Source: Przewalskia tangutica
Taxonomy: Eukaryota; Streptophyta; Magnoliopsida; Solanales; Solanaceae
DNA: 64,000 nucleotides
NCBI GenBank assembly: GCA_029844215.1
Contig: CM056724.1
Coordinates: forward strand, 85,331,093 to 85,395,092
Direction of reading: 5' to 3'
Shown piece by piece: positions 1 through 10,539 of the stretch. Under the pieces are notes generated by a model, which saw only the letters and a list, made by a program, of their open reading frames with translations, was not told where the DNA came from and did no database searches. Numbering within the stretch: position 1 is the stretch's first letter; every line of letters starts with the position of its first letter. A program made the position numbers and the translations under genes.

Positions 1-63
1 ACGTAGTACTTTAGGAGTTAAAACCGGACTTTGACATAAAATGAAAGTACCTTGAGTTGTGTA

Positions 64-138
64 TAACTTGCCTATGCTTGTTGTTGTGTAACTTGCCTAT
101 GCTTGTTGTTATGTAACTTGCCTATGCTTGTTGTGATA
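64..138 (+). repeat. 25-bp tandem repeat, three copies
   Basis: The unit TAACTTGCCTATGCTTGTTGT starts at 64, 89 and 114, a period of 25 bp. It lies inside LTR L1 and has no coding meaning. Confidence 0.85.
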
Positions 139-335
139 ACCTTGGTTGTGCAAAAATTGTGTTTATACTCTGGCGTCTCTCGATGGGTAGGTTGACTTAT
201 TGAGAACTTACTTGGGCGTCTGCGTGTGACGGAAGATTCCACAGGTATGCTTCCATTATTATTGTTACATGGGCATGTCTACAGATGATGGATTACGTGG
301 ACATGTGACCATTATGGTTATTTATGGCGAAATAT

Positions 336-700
336 CGTGACTTACGGTTGTGATCGGGTGCGTGGTTTACTTGCCCCGTCGGCTACGTGGCGCAGTGGAT
401 CTGGTATAGGTTATTGCACGCGCGTGTCGCCTTCGGCGAAGTATCGTGACTTACGGTTGTGATCGGTGCTTAGCCGATTCACTTGCCCCGTCGGCTCGTG
501 GCGCGGGAGGAGGCTGGTGGAGGCTAGTGCACTGCGGCGTGTCGACCGGCGGTCGGTGTTTGAATGGAGCCGTGACTTACGGTTGTGATGCAGTGCGTGG
601 CGATTCACTTGCCCCCGTCGGCTACGTGGCGCGAGGGAGGAGGCGGTGGAGGCTATTGCAACTGCCACGTGTCGACCGTGATATGGTTGTACAATATTAT
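336..700 (+). repeat. Minisatellite block inside LTR L1
   Basis: The phrase CGTGACTTACGGTTGTGAT recurs at 336, 445 and 571, each time followed by CACTTGCCCCGTCGGC-like sequence. Units are about 110-125 bp and imperfect. The block sits at the position where other LTRs in the window carry different tandem arrays. The 85- and 147-codon reading frames over it are by-products of the repeat. Confidence 0.7.
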
Positions 701-1204
701 TGTGCGGTCGGATCTGGTAGTTATACTTGCCGTCACGGTTTTATGACACGGTGGGACTTGGTGTTCATGTATACTCCTTGGTGTTGTTATATCATAGGTA
801 TCGGCGATGATGAAGGAATTCCACGGGCAGTGATGATTTGGAGCGTGAGTCACGACTTATTATATTTGGTTATATGTTGTGTCTTGTAGTTTGGTTATCA
901 TACATGTCTCTATTTTTTTAGACTATTATGATTTCATTTCTGATATTTTGATTCACATACTTGGTACTGTCTTGACCTCGCCGAGTGCGTTCATCTGCGG
1001 TAGAAGTCATCGGTGTCGATCCCCGCTTATAGGATCACATTTCAGCGTATTGGGAAGCTCCGTTCCTTCGGAAGCTTATCTTTTGGTATGTTACCTTGAG
1101 TCTGTAGGTTCTTGTACATTCAGGGGTATGGCGCGGCCCTGTCCCGTCATAGTTGTTGTAAATCTTAAGTGCATGCCTTTTGTTGTGGCGGGGTTGTAAG
1201 GATT

Positions 1205-1250
1205 ATGCTTGTTCAAAGGTCGATATATATATATATATATATATCTTTGA
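1205..1250. repeat. (AT)n tract in the LTR
   Basis: An uninterrupted alternating AT run flanked by CG and CTTTG lies just before GAAAGGCAACC. In sister LTRs the same place reads CGGCATATATATATA, so this is an expansion of a conserved short AT motif. Confidence 0.8.
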
Positions 1251-1404
1251 AAGGCAACCGTTTTGGTTGGCCTATTTTCTTTTATCTTGATCCATATCTA
1301 TTTGTATGTTTAAGTTTTTATTTCCGCTGGTTTTTCTCTGATGTTGTATCACTAGGGTGCCCGGGGTAAGGCACCAGTCACGGGCCCGGGTTCGGGTCGT
1401 GACA

Positions 1405-3092
1405 TTATGAAAATGAAGAAATGGTTTTATTATTGGTTTTAAAATGGTAACTTGACAGTTGTTTTAAAAAAAGATGTGAGACTTGATCGTTCCCCGTCAT
1501 GGGATTTGGTTTAAAAGTAAGAGACTTGAGAATTTGAAGTTTTGAAACTTAAACTAGTTCGAGAAGTGATTTGACATAGAAAAGGGAGTCATGGTATTGT
1601 CTTGATTTTTATTTAAAAAGAAAGTATGGAAATTGTTTGGTTTACTTAATATAATAGTTACTCTATTTTTGATATTACGAGTATTAGTATCATGTGACTT
1701 TTGTGAAAAAGTTAAAGCATGTAGTACTTTGGGGTTAAAACCCGGATTTTTGGCATAAGAAGAAAGTACCTTGAGTGTGAGTAACCTGCCTATGTTGCTT
1801 GTGATAGCCTTGTTGTGCAAGTGTGGTATCCTTATGTTACCGCGTCTCTCGATGGAGGGCCGGTCGTGTTGTTCTGGATCATCCTGGGCATACTGACTCG
1901 ATGGAGGGTCCACGGGTATGCAGCCATGATGAGGGTTCGTTTCCCTGTTGATAGTGTTGTTCCATGGATTAGCCCTCCATGAGGTTTAGGGACGCAGGCG
2001 GTATCTAGTAGTTAGCTTTCGTACCTGCCCCGGTCGTGGCTGATGCAGGCGGTATCTGGTAGTTGGCTTTCGTACTTGCCCCGGTCGGCATTATGGCGAA
2101 GTCTTGTGATGCAGGAGGTATCTAGTAGTTAGCTTTCGTACCTGCCCCGGTCAGCGACGTGACGCAGGTGGTATCTGGTAGTAGCTTTCGTACTTGCCGG
2201 TCGCCCGTGGTACTGATACGATTGTTGGTACGGTAGGTATCTGGTAGTTGGCTTTCGTACTTGCCCCGGTCAGCGGAGTGACGCAGGAGGTATCTGGTAG
2301 TCGACCTTCGTACTTGCCCCGTACGGTTCTTATGACACAGGTGGGACCTGGTGTTCACATGTACTCCTTGGTGTTGTTATATCATAGACTGTCGGCAGTG
2401 AGGAAGGAATTCCACGGGCACGGTTGACATTATTGGGCATGAGACTCGTGGTTATATTTGGGTAATGACTTGGAGGGCATGCGTCCCTGACTTGACACGA
2501 TTGTTTATAGATTGTGAAATGGTATCTTTTTAGAGACAATGTTGATGTTCATTACTCTTGTTGATAGTCGGGCTTTGTGAAATGCATTTTGATTGTCATG
2601 CATGTCTCCTGCTTTATATAGACTATTATGAGTTCATTACAGTATTTTTAGTTTCACATACTTGGTACCTGTTGTACTGACCTCCTTCGGGGGGCTGTGT
2701 TCATGCCGCAGGTTGAGGTACGTAGCTTGCTGATTCGCGCTCTTAGGATCATTGTTCAGTTCTTGGAAAGCTCCATTTCTCCGGAGGCTTTGTCTTTTGG
2801 TACGGTTCCCTGAGGTCATATACTTTTGTACATTCAGGGGGTATGGCGGGGCCCTGTCCCGTCATAGTTGATTTCATTCTTAGAGGTCTGTAGTCCTGTT
2901 GTAAATTTGGGATGTAACTGTTCATTTTTTGGTATTTATATACATGTCGAAAGGCAACTTTTCTTTGGATAGACTGTTCTTATTTTACATTGTTTCATGT
3001 TGCGAGTTTATATTCCGCTGGTTACTCTGATGTATGTCTACTTGGGTGCCCGGGTAAGGCACCAGTCACGGGCCCGGGGACGGGTCGTGACA
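1405..3092 (+). mobile_element. L2: LTR, 3' portion, interrupted by L1
   Basis: A second + strand LTR end. It carries the same GTAGTACTTTGGGGTTAAAACCCGG block (near 1717), a tandem array, the GGCGGGGCCCTGTCCCG palindrome and the terminal hairpins ending CGGGTCGTGACA at 3092. The next bases (TTCCACAAG) are not a primer-binding site, so it is solo or a 3' LTR. Its upstream part would lie left of the window, beyond L1. No coding sequence is present. Confidence 0.75.
1991..2326 (+). repeat. Six-copy minisatellite in LTR L2
   Basis: Six imperfect units of about 45-65 bp share GCAGGnGGTATCTnGTAGTnGCTTTCGTAC followed by TGCCCCGGTC. Point differences and short insertions separate the units. The 78-codon minus-strand frame here is a shadow of the repeat. 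Confidence 0.85.
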
Positions 3093-3224
3093 TTCCACAA
3101 GCCAAGTAGAATGTGCTACACGTAGTACTTCAACCTAAAATGACAATAGCACTTCTATCAACTACAAGCTATCAAGTGTAGGACTTATACCAAATAATGA
3201 CCCTCTAATTCTATGGAAAATTGG
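3093..3224 (-). mobile_element. Fragment of an older minus-strand LTR
   Basis: These 132 bp resemble the minus-strand LTR interior seen at 14325-14460 (CAAGTAGAAnnTGCTAC, ACTTCAACCTA and CTATGGAAAATTGG). It is the visible remnant of the LTR into which L2 and E0 inserted. The remainder is not in the window. Confidence 0.55.
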
Positions 3225-5285
3225 TGTTACACCCCGGAATTCCAGGACATGTTTATAAGAACGTACGTAAGAACTCAAAAATATTAAGATTTTAGACGAA
3301 TAAAATTTTATCGGAATTGTCGGAAAACAAAATATTGCGACGAACGGGAGGGCGACATGTGTCACCCACCCTTAGTGGTCTTGGACGAAATTGACATGGA
3401 TAAAATGGTCATTTGACCATAATTGAAGATGACCAAGTCTTGCTAAAGTTAGAGCTTGATATTGTTGACTTAGTCAAGGCCACTTGGGCTTGATCCTTGT
3501 GAAACTCATCCAAACCATCCATTTGATCTAATCTTGACCCTCCATGTTTCTATATAGTAACACTAGTAGCAAGATTAGTTCCCACACTTAGAAAAAATTT
3601 CAAGAAACTTGAAGAACTCCAAGGGAAGCTCTCGGATTTGGAGGGTTTCAAGAGAGGAAAATTGTCGTTTGTTGTCCAATAAGCTCCACACTTTAAACCA
3701 AGGTTCCTAAGAGTATTGTAAGGGTATCTCAATAGAAAGATCCCGGAAAAGCGGCGTTTTCGTATTAGTCGCAAGGTGAAAACCTAGTCACTTTCCTAGG
3801 TTTGGATTTGGAATTGAAGGAAAGTTGTTTGTGATCTTCTAAAGGGATTCAAGTGGCGGATTGGAGTGTCAAGGAGAGGCTCTAAGTTGCTAGGGAGCGG
3901 CTTCGGATCTTGAAGTGGATTAAGGCTCACTAAGGTAACAATCTTGTTTTCTTAAGTGTTACAAGATTACATATTATTGTAGCCTTACATTTTAACTAGC
4001 ATGAAGTATATGTATTGAAGATTGATAAGTGATATGGATTGTAGTAGCCTAAATCCGAATTGACATTTGAGCCATTTGAAATTGAAATACAATTTGGTCG
4101 ATAATTAGAATCGTCGCATATTACCTACTTGAAGATTGTAGTAGTTATAATCAATTGCGGCTTGATAACATGTTATACTAAACAACTTGAATTGAAAAGG
4201 AATTGGAAAGATTGATATGTTGTTACACCTTTGGCCGAGAATGACTTTGTATGTTGGACTAGTTTGGTATTAATTTGTGGGGTGGAATTTTACACGTCTT
4301 GTAGGCGTGTAATCCCCTATTGATAACTACATTGTTGAGCCTTAAATGTGGCGTGTTTTGTTATTGAATTCGGGCCTTGAAAAAGGTGGGAAAGTATGTA
4401 GAAACAAAGGAAGTGCTGTCCGATTTTCCGTAGAATTTAGTGACTTTGCACTTAGAATATTCTACGTTTGAAGATAGAAGTTAATAGACGTATTATGGTC
4501 ATTATAGGTTGACATACTACGTACGGCGTATTGGACTTAGCAAGTGGATTGAACCGAAGAGGTATGTGGAACTTTCTTATCTCTTGAGCATGAATAGTTG
4601 TAAATATATAGTACGGTAGACGTACGAGATTTTGACAAATCTAGTCCATTTGATATCCTTGGCTTATTTTAAGAATGTCCAAGTTGGTTGAGTTAGGGAA
4701 TTAACTCACTTGTTTAAAAATATTAAGGATATCTTAGTTTCTAAAAGTTAAGAAACTTGATTACTAAAGTTAAGGGACTTAAAGTATTTTAAAAGTATAT
4801 GATACTTGTTTCGTTTTAAAAGTATAAGTCCCTTGGATATAAGGAAGAATGTATTTGTCTAAAGTATAAAGCTAGTATAACGGCTCTATGGGAAGTTGGT
4901 TATAATAGCTTTATGGAAAGTTAAAAAGAGTGGTTTACTCTAAGTAATGTAAGTATGATAAATGACTTGAATTATGAAAGGCAAATTGATTTGAAGGTAT
5001 CAATTGCTTAAGGTTTTAAAAGAAAGAAGTCACTTGATTTAGAAGCCTAAATTTATTTCAAAAAGGTATTGTGACTTGTCTTGAAAAGTAGTTATGACTT
5101 GATACTACGGTTATTAGTATCTTGGAAGTTTTATATGAAAAATAGTCATTTTAAAGAAATAGAAGTATGTAGTACTTTGGGTTAAATTTCCGAATTTTTA
5201 TAATGACATGTTAGTGCCTTAAGTAAACTAAAATGAGAGTGTATATGAATAAGACTAATAAGAAGTTAGGGGGATTTCTTAACTT

Positions 5286-5372
5286 GCTTATGTTATGTAT
5301 GATAAGCCGGTAGCGCTTATGTTATATATGATAAGCCGGTAGTGCTTATGTTATGTATGATAGCCGGTTGTG
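5286..5372 (+). repeat. 29-bp tandem repeat, three copies
   Basis: The unit GCTTATGTTATGTATGATAA plus GCCGGTAG starts at 5286, 5315 and 5344 inside the E0 LTR. Confidence 0.85.
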
Positions 5373-5458
5373 CTAGTTTATGTTATTCTTACAGGGTAAA
5401 GCCCCGGGTTACTACTAATTCCATGGATTTGCTACCCATGATGCGAGTGCCGCGTTTG

Positions 5459-5645
5459 CACTCATTGCGGGCCCATCGGGCCCAAGCGGGTGAAATAGTC
5501 CTGTGCGGGTGAAATAGTCCTATGCGAGGAATACCTCATGCGGGTCCACACGACCTATGCGGGCGGATATAGCCTATGCGAGGAAGTTACCTCATTGCGG
5601 GTCCACAGTCTATCACGGGTGAAATAGTCCCAGGAGTAGGATTGC
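5459..5645 (+). repeat. Degenerate minisatellite in the E0 LTR
   Basis: Repeated phrases GCGGGTGAAATAGTCC, CTATGCGAGGAA-TACCTCATGCGGG and GCGGGTCCACA alternate through this block. It is the E0 counterpart of the arrays in the other LTRs and shares the ATACCTCATGCGG phrase with the E2 and E7 arrays. Confidence 0.7.
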
Positions 5646-6218
5646 TTAATGATACTACGGGCGGGTGGCCCTACGTTGATCATGAGCCTCCTATTTTTAT
5701 GCAGTAAAGTATACTCTTGTTTACTCTCATTGTTAGTAAGGCACGATGTACTGTTATTTGAGTTATCATACCTGTCTCCAGCTTTATTTTGGACTTATGA
5801 TTTCATTCTGATGCTTTGGTTTCACATATTTGGTACATGTTGTACTGACCTCCTTCGGGGGGCTGCGTTCATGCCGTAGGTAGAGTATACAGGTTGCTGA
5901 TCCTCACTCTTAGGATCATTGTTCAGCTGTTGAGAAGCTCCTTTACTTCGGAGGTTTATCTCTGGTATTGTCGGTTGTTGTACATTCAGGGGTATGGCGG
6001 GGCCCTGTCCCACCGCAGTTGTTATTTTTAGAGGTCTGTAGTCACATTTGTGGATTGGGTTTGTAAGAACAGAGATGTACTGTTTTAATTTTGTATTATG
6101 TATATGTTACAGAAGGTGGCCTTATCGGCTAGCCTGTTGATGTCTACTATCTAAGTATGATTTTTATTTTATGAGTTGTGTATGTTCTGCTGCTATTCTC
6201 TGATGTATACCTGAAAGG

Positions 6219-6265
6219 GGTGCCCAGGTAGGGCACCAGTCGCGGGCCCGGGGTTGGGTCGTGAC
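6219..6265 (+). other. Terminal double hairpin of the E0 LTR
   Basis: Two adjacent stem-loops end the LTR: GGTGCC pairing with GGCACC, then GTCGCG pairing with CGTGAC around a G/C-rich loop. The second stem contains a G-U pair where other copies have G-C or A-U, so pairing is kept despite sequence change. Confidence 0.6.
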
Positions 6266-6270
6266 AAAAG

Positions 6271-6282
6271 TGGTATCAGAGC
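6271..6282 (+). other. Primer-binding site, E0
   Basis: TGGTATCAGAGC is complementary to the 3' end of plant initiator-Met tRNA. It lies 4 nt after the LTR terminus (CA then AAAG). Confidence 0.93.
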
Positions 6283-6327
6283 AGTTAGTCCTCGGAAAGT
6301 GTCTACAGACCGTGTCTAGTAGAGTCT

Positions 6328-6363
6328 TGGTTATCGGTGTGTTGTGCACCACATCTATAACCA
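6328..6363 (+). other. Leader hairpin with GTGCAC loop, E0
   Basis: A 14-position stem (TGGTTATCGGTGTG against CACATCTATAACCA, with one mismatch and one G-U pair) closes the loop TTGTGCAC. It starts 45 nt after the primer-binding site. At stem position 3 the A-T pair of E4 is replaced here by G-C, a compensatory change. It resembles a dimer-initiation hairpin. Confidence 0.7.
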
Positions 6364-6459
6364 GGAGGCTGCAGGACATTTAGGATTGGTTTCCATTCTT
6401 CTCACTCTGAGATCGTGCGATAGAGTTGTGTGGTTAGGGTCGTCTCCCTCTAACGTGTT

Positions 6460-6669
6460 ATGTTGATTGCAGCTACGAGAAAGGCTACAGTGACCCAGGA
6501 AAGATTGTCTGGATTGCGTATCCAGGTTGGTAATATTTGTAGTATAGATGGTATTATGACATACAGCTATACGGATTTATGTATGAGGGTCACATATGTG
6601 TTGCCTAGGATGATTTTAGATTACCAGGAATTGGTAAGGACTAATAAATACCGGGAAGGTATGAAATAA
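6460..6669 (+). pseudogene. Possible gag N-terminal remnant, E0
   Basis: A 69-codon open frame starts where gag starts in sister elements. Its early residues ATRKAT faintly recall the RKATRAQ start of their Gag. The rest matches no domain I recognise, and the Gag core and zinc knuckles are not found downstream. It may be decayed gag or chance. Confidence 0.25.
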
Positions 6670-7080
6670 TTTAATGAACTCTCATCAAGGTTTTACGTAC
6701 TAATTTGAGATAATTAGAAAATGATGATCTGCCTGATAGGGTAATGAACCCTTAAGAAGTTATAATTAAGGAGCTTAATGAAAGACTATGTTAATAGATT
6801 ATGCTACGTGGTATGATTAAGAGAATGGTACGGGTGAGATCTGTATGGAGTAAGTATGGTTGTTGTGGTCAAGACAACACGATTATGGTATTATGAGAAG
6901 TTATTGTACCCGTTTACGGGGGGACTGATAAGGTAGGCTTGGAGCATAGAAATTGTGAGCCTAAATGTTGAAAACCGCCGAGGCCTTAGGTATATAAGGC
7001 CTTCTCGGGTAGTAAAAAAGTTAAGTCAGACCAAGGATAAGAGTTAAGTGCGACGCCGAGTCGGGTTGAGGACCTATTAA

Positions 7081-7290
7081 GGGTCGTCCCATAGCCGGAA
7101 GTGGAATGGGATCATTTGGTAGTAGTCCCGCTACGTGACAGGGCCACGAGGGTGCAAGGCCCTAGTCTAGTTAATCGTTTTACGGGTTCGTGGACGCATT
7201 CCACCGGGAACCATGTTGTGAGAGCCGGAAATGGCCTTATATCGTTTAATTTAGTAACTCCAAAGATTGAAGGCCAGCTTTAGTATGGAA
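7081..7290 (+). pseudogene. Spacer block shared with E2, E4, E5 and E7
   Basis: The phrases CACGAGGGTGnnAGGCCC, AGTTTAGTTAA-like and TTCGTGGACGCATTC recur in the same order near 43000 and 55020 on + and near 16660 and 57830 on -. In one frame it reads GPSLVN...W.HST. The block is clearly ancestral to the family, but I do not recognise a protein domain in it. Here it precedes the protease remnant. Confidence 0.5.
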
Positions 7291-7496
7291 GTTATGTACG
7301 TATGCTGGAATAAGTTTGGAAGTACGGGAAGAGTACGACCAGTAAGAAAGAGAACAACCAAGTGTAAAAGAATAGAGCCAGAATCCATGAGAACCTTTCG
7401 GGGTGACTACACCCATGAGTGATGGGTGGTAGCTGAGCGGGTATGTAATAATTGCCCGGTGACGATACAGTCGTCGGACCCTAGCAAACCTAGTAG

Positions 7497-7645
7497 AGCT
7501 GATATGACAGACCTTGAGGTCATTATTAGTACGGGTTAGTTGGCCTCTTGTTATGCCAACGTTGGCTACAGAGAGAGATTTGTTCGATTCCAGTTTTCCG
7601 GTAAGCCGATTATCGAGTGGAAAGGAAGGGAAGTGGTGGTAACCA
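7497..7645 (+). pseudogene. Retropepsin fragment, E0
   Basis: The + strand reads TDLEVIISTG, a stop, then LASCYANV, RFVRFQFSGKPIIEWKG. This matches the C-terminal half of the E6 protease (MTDFDVIMGMDWLASCY...RVVRF.FPGEPV). In this family the conserved GMDWL segment follows the catalytic Asp motif. The catalytic half was not found, and an in-frame stop makes this non-functional. Confidence 0.6.
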
Positions 7646-8784
7646 GTGAATTATCCTTCATTCTTTGACATCGTTGGTTTTAATAAGCCTGTATGACTTG
7701 TGCATTTGAGGCAAATTGACGCAGAAGGTAAGTAGTACTTGAATTTGAAGGAGTTTATGCTAAGTGCCCTTGGAGGTACTTGGAGTTGGGTTGGTGTGGC
7801 GGTCAGGGCCACGACCTTCCGGATAAGTTCAGGATAGCGCGCAAGCAAGAATAAGATAAGTACGAGTGTTGCCTGCGGAGAACAGAAGACATCTTTGGTA
7901 GGTTTTGAAAATCTACACAATTTTAAGGCGGTTCTTGATGATTAGATATTTATAGGACCGCAAGAGGACCCTGTGATTAGGGTTGTGACTCCAAGGAAAG
8001 TTTATTTAAGGGAGATAAGTTCTCTCCCCCACGTAAAAGGATAGTTTTACATATTATGGGGTTATGTGTACCCATGTTGTTAGACGAAGGATAGGAGACT
8101 GGTAAGGTCTTCGGTATCGTCATGCCATAGGTTATAGTTTTAGATAGCCGTGGGAAAAGTATTGTGTTGGGGTAATTGTGAACGACGTTACGAAATGGTC
8201 GAGGAAGTGTCGTAAGGATATAAATGCAGATAGTACGCATGTATGAAACTGTACGATTATGAATCAAGATAGAAATACTTTTGCTACTAATAAGCATAAG
8301 GTAAGGTTATGACCAGAATGATAAGAGAAAATACAACTGTGGTTATGTAAGTTGCACGAGATATGATTACCCCAGACTAGTGTAAGTACCATTAGTAGAT
8401 GATGGGCAATAGGAACACCTTGAGGAAAAATGGTAACATCTGTACTGACGAGAAAGATAGTAAGAAAATACGGAGGGGTAAGGGACCCCAGGAAAACTTG
8501 AAATGAATTATAAAGGAAAGACGAGTAGACACTCGAACGATAAGAAATCTTGACAAGTCATTGGAGTAGGTAATGCCGTGAATTGAGGTTGAACACCTGA
8601 CTATAAGCTCTACGAGCTGGGAGAGAATAATCGGGTTACTACTTGACGAGATCAAGGAAATCTCCCCCCCCCCCCCCCTAAATTGTGATTGACAGTAAGT
8701 CTTAGCCATGAGGCAAGCAAAGGAATCAAATCTAAGTATGGTAACCAAGTTTGGTTGCAACGGAGAAATGGAAACAGGAACCAT
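7646..8784 (+). other. Unassigned E0 interior sequence
   Basis: The RT region would be expected here between protease and RNase H, but no YxDD-type motif or other RT landmark was found on +. The 89-, 106- and 130-codon frames on - are opposite the element's coding direction and lack family signatures. A run of 15 C lies at 8664-8678. I see nothing else. Confidence 0.4.
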
Positions 8785-9166
8785 AATTGAGGTTAAGGAT
8801 GCCCGAATATTCCGCAGAATGAGAAAGGTTTCCAGTTATTGGAAGATAAGTTGACCACGACTACAGTTCTAACCCTTTCTGAAAGACTAGAGGGTTAGGT
8901 TATTATTGTAACACGTTGGGTGTTGGACTAGGTTGTGTGCTGACGCAACACGATAAAGTTAGAGCCTATGTTTCCCGGCAGTTAGGGAAGCATGAGAGTA
9001 AATTACGCCACTCACAATTTGGAGTTGGCGGCAGTTAATCATGCCTTGGAAGATTTGGAGGCATGACGTATATATAGACTTCATGTGGATATTTGTGCAG
9101 ACCACAAGAGCCTTCGGTATATCTTCAGACAGAGGTAGTTAAATTTGCGACAGATACGGTGGTTAG
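8785..9166 (+). pseudogene. RT-connection/RNase H fragment, E0
   Basis: The + strand reads KGFQLLEDKLTTTTVLTL, then GLGCVLTQHDKVRAYVSRQLGKHE, then further RNase H text ending near LRQIRW. These match the E6 RNase H (GLGCVLMQQGKVIAYASRQLKKNE, NLRQRRW). The first catalytic Asp motif (YCDAS) is lost and stops interrupt the C-terminal half. The fragment ends abruptly at 9166, where a TGTTACACC LTR begins. Confidence 0.7.
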
Positions 9167-9786
9167 TGTTACACCCCGGAATTTCAGGATATGTTTATAA
9201 GAACTTGGTAAGAACCCAAATGTTAAGATTTGAGACTTGTAAAAATTTATCGGAATTATGGAATTTGTCGGAAAACGTAATATTGTGACGAATGATAGGG
9301 CGACACGTGTCACCCCCCCCCCCCTTAGGTTGTCTTGGACGAAATTTACCATGGGCAAAAGGGTCATTTGACCATTAAATGGATGAGTAAGTCTTGCTAA
9401 AGTCTTGAAGCTTGACAATGTTGACTAAGTCAAAGGCCACTTGGACTTGATCCATGTGAAGCTCATCCAAGCCACCCAATTGTACTAATTTTGACCCTCC
9501 ATCTTGTTATATATGTATACTAGTGCAAGACAAGCTCCACACTTAGCAAAATTTTCAAAAAAAAACTTGATGAACACTAGAGAAAGCTCTCGGCCAAGGC
9601 TAGGGTTTCAAGGGAAAAAATTTCAATTGTTGTCCAATAATTCCCATACTTTAAACCAAGGTTCCTAAGAGTATTGTAAGGGTATCTCAATAGAAAGATC
9701 CCGGAAAAGTGGCATTTTCGTATTAGTCGCAAGGCGAAAAGTTAAGGAGTTCTTCAACTTTGAAGTTGGAACTTGAAGATGGGTTC
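9167..9786 (+). mobile_element. E0b: LTR, first segment (split by E1)
   Basis: A + strand LTR of the TGTTACACC subfamily starts exactly inside RNase H code. It shows roughly 15-20% difference by eye from the E0 5' LTR. There is no polypurine tract before it, so it is better read as a new insertion than as the E0 3' LTR. It contains a run of 12 C at 9313-9324 and a TATATATG box near 9508. It is split by E1 and resumes at 48344. Confidence 0.7.
9782..9786 (+). repeat. Target-site duplication of E1, left copy
   Basis: GGTTC directly precedes the E1 terminus TGTCACGACC. The matching copy is at 48344-48348. Confidence 0.92.
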
Positions 9787-10539
9787 TGTCACGACCCGAC
9801 CCCAGGCCCGCGACTGGTGCCCTACCTGGGCACCCTTACAGGTATACATCAGAGATAATTAGCGGAACATACATGAAACTTATAAATAAAACAACAAAAG
9901 TAAAACAACAGGTTAGCCGATAGGTCTACCTTCCTGGACATATATATATACAACCGAAGCAGTTGTCTCATTTCCTTTACAAACTGACCACAATATGTGA
10001 CTACAGACCTCTAAGAGTTTTAACATAACAACTGTGGTGGGACAGGGCCCCGCCATACCCCTGAATATACATGAATCTACTACCTCAGGGAAAACCGTAC
10101 CAAGAGATAAGCCTCCGGAGCAAATGGAGCTTTTTCCCAAAAACTGAACCGAGATCCTAAGAGCAAGGATCACCAACCTGGGTACCTAAAACCTGCGGGC
10201 ATGACGCGGCCCGAAGAAGTCGGTACAACGTATCGAATATGGAACAGAAATAACGTCTGATAAGCGGATCATAATCGTAAAAGAATGACAGGGAAAAGTA
10301 TAAAGAGTACATACCAGATCCTGCCGTGTCATTACCACTTATGAACTTAATCGCACCTTATTATCTTTTCCCATTTTCAATAAACGTTATAGTCACATTC
10401 TTATGCACATGATTAGGAAAAATCATTAAGTTCATTACTATATAACTCACTTATCTTTCATAACATAATCCGGCCCTTTGGGAGGCGCTATACTACCCTA
10501 CCGATGGGACGCGATCAAGTCACACAAATATCAAAGCGT

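Larger units (their letters stand above)
1..1404 (+). mobile_element. L1: LTR, 3' portion, Ty3/gypsy family
   Basis: This is the last 1.4 kb of a + strand LTR, cut by the window edge. It contains the family blocks in the usual order: a GTAGTACTTT block, short tandem repeats, a CCTCG-rich block, the GGGGTATGGCG palindrome region, an (AT)n tract next to GAAAGGCAACC, and the terminal double hairpin ending GGGTCGTGACA. No primer-binding site follows (the next bases are TTATG), so it is a solo LTR or the 3' LTR of an element lying to the left. It interrupts L2, whose sequence resumes at 1405. Confidence 0.8.
3225..6266 (+). mobile_element. E0: 5' LTR (3.04 kb)
   Basis: The LTR begins TGTTACACCCCGGAATTCC and ends GGGTCGTGACA directly before a primer-binding site, so this is a complete 5' LTR. 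The U3 has a TATATAG box near 3551 and tandem repeats near its 3' end. It belongs to the TGTTACACC subfamily, clearly diverged from the TGTTATACC subfamily of E2, E4, E6, E7 and E8. The preceding bases ATTGG (3220-3224) would be the left target-site copy; the right copy is not visible. No gene is present. Confidence 0.85.
6267..9166 (+). mobile_element. E0: decayed interior
   Basis: The 2.9 kb between the E0 5' LTR and the LTR that begins at 9167. It holds a primer-binding site, the leader hairpin, a weak gag-start resemblance, a spacer block shared with other elements, a protease fragment and an RNase H fragment, all on + and all interrupted by stops. RT proper was not recognised. The 3' LTR of E0 is not seen in the window. 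Confidence 0.7.

Noticed and set aside
446..889. 147-codon open frame on + as a gene
   Set aside because: It runs over the LTR minisatellite of L1 with low-complexity, domain-free translation, and overlaps opposite-strand frames. LTR identity explains it.
8392..8784. 130-codon minus-strand frame in the E0 interior
   Set aside because: It is opposite to the element's coding direction, contains a poly-G stretch from a C homopolymer, and has no family motif.
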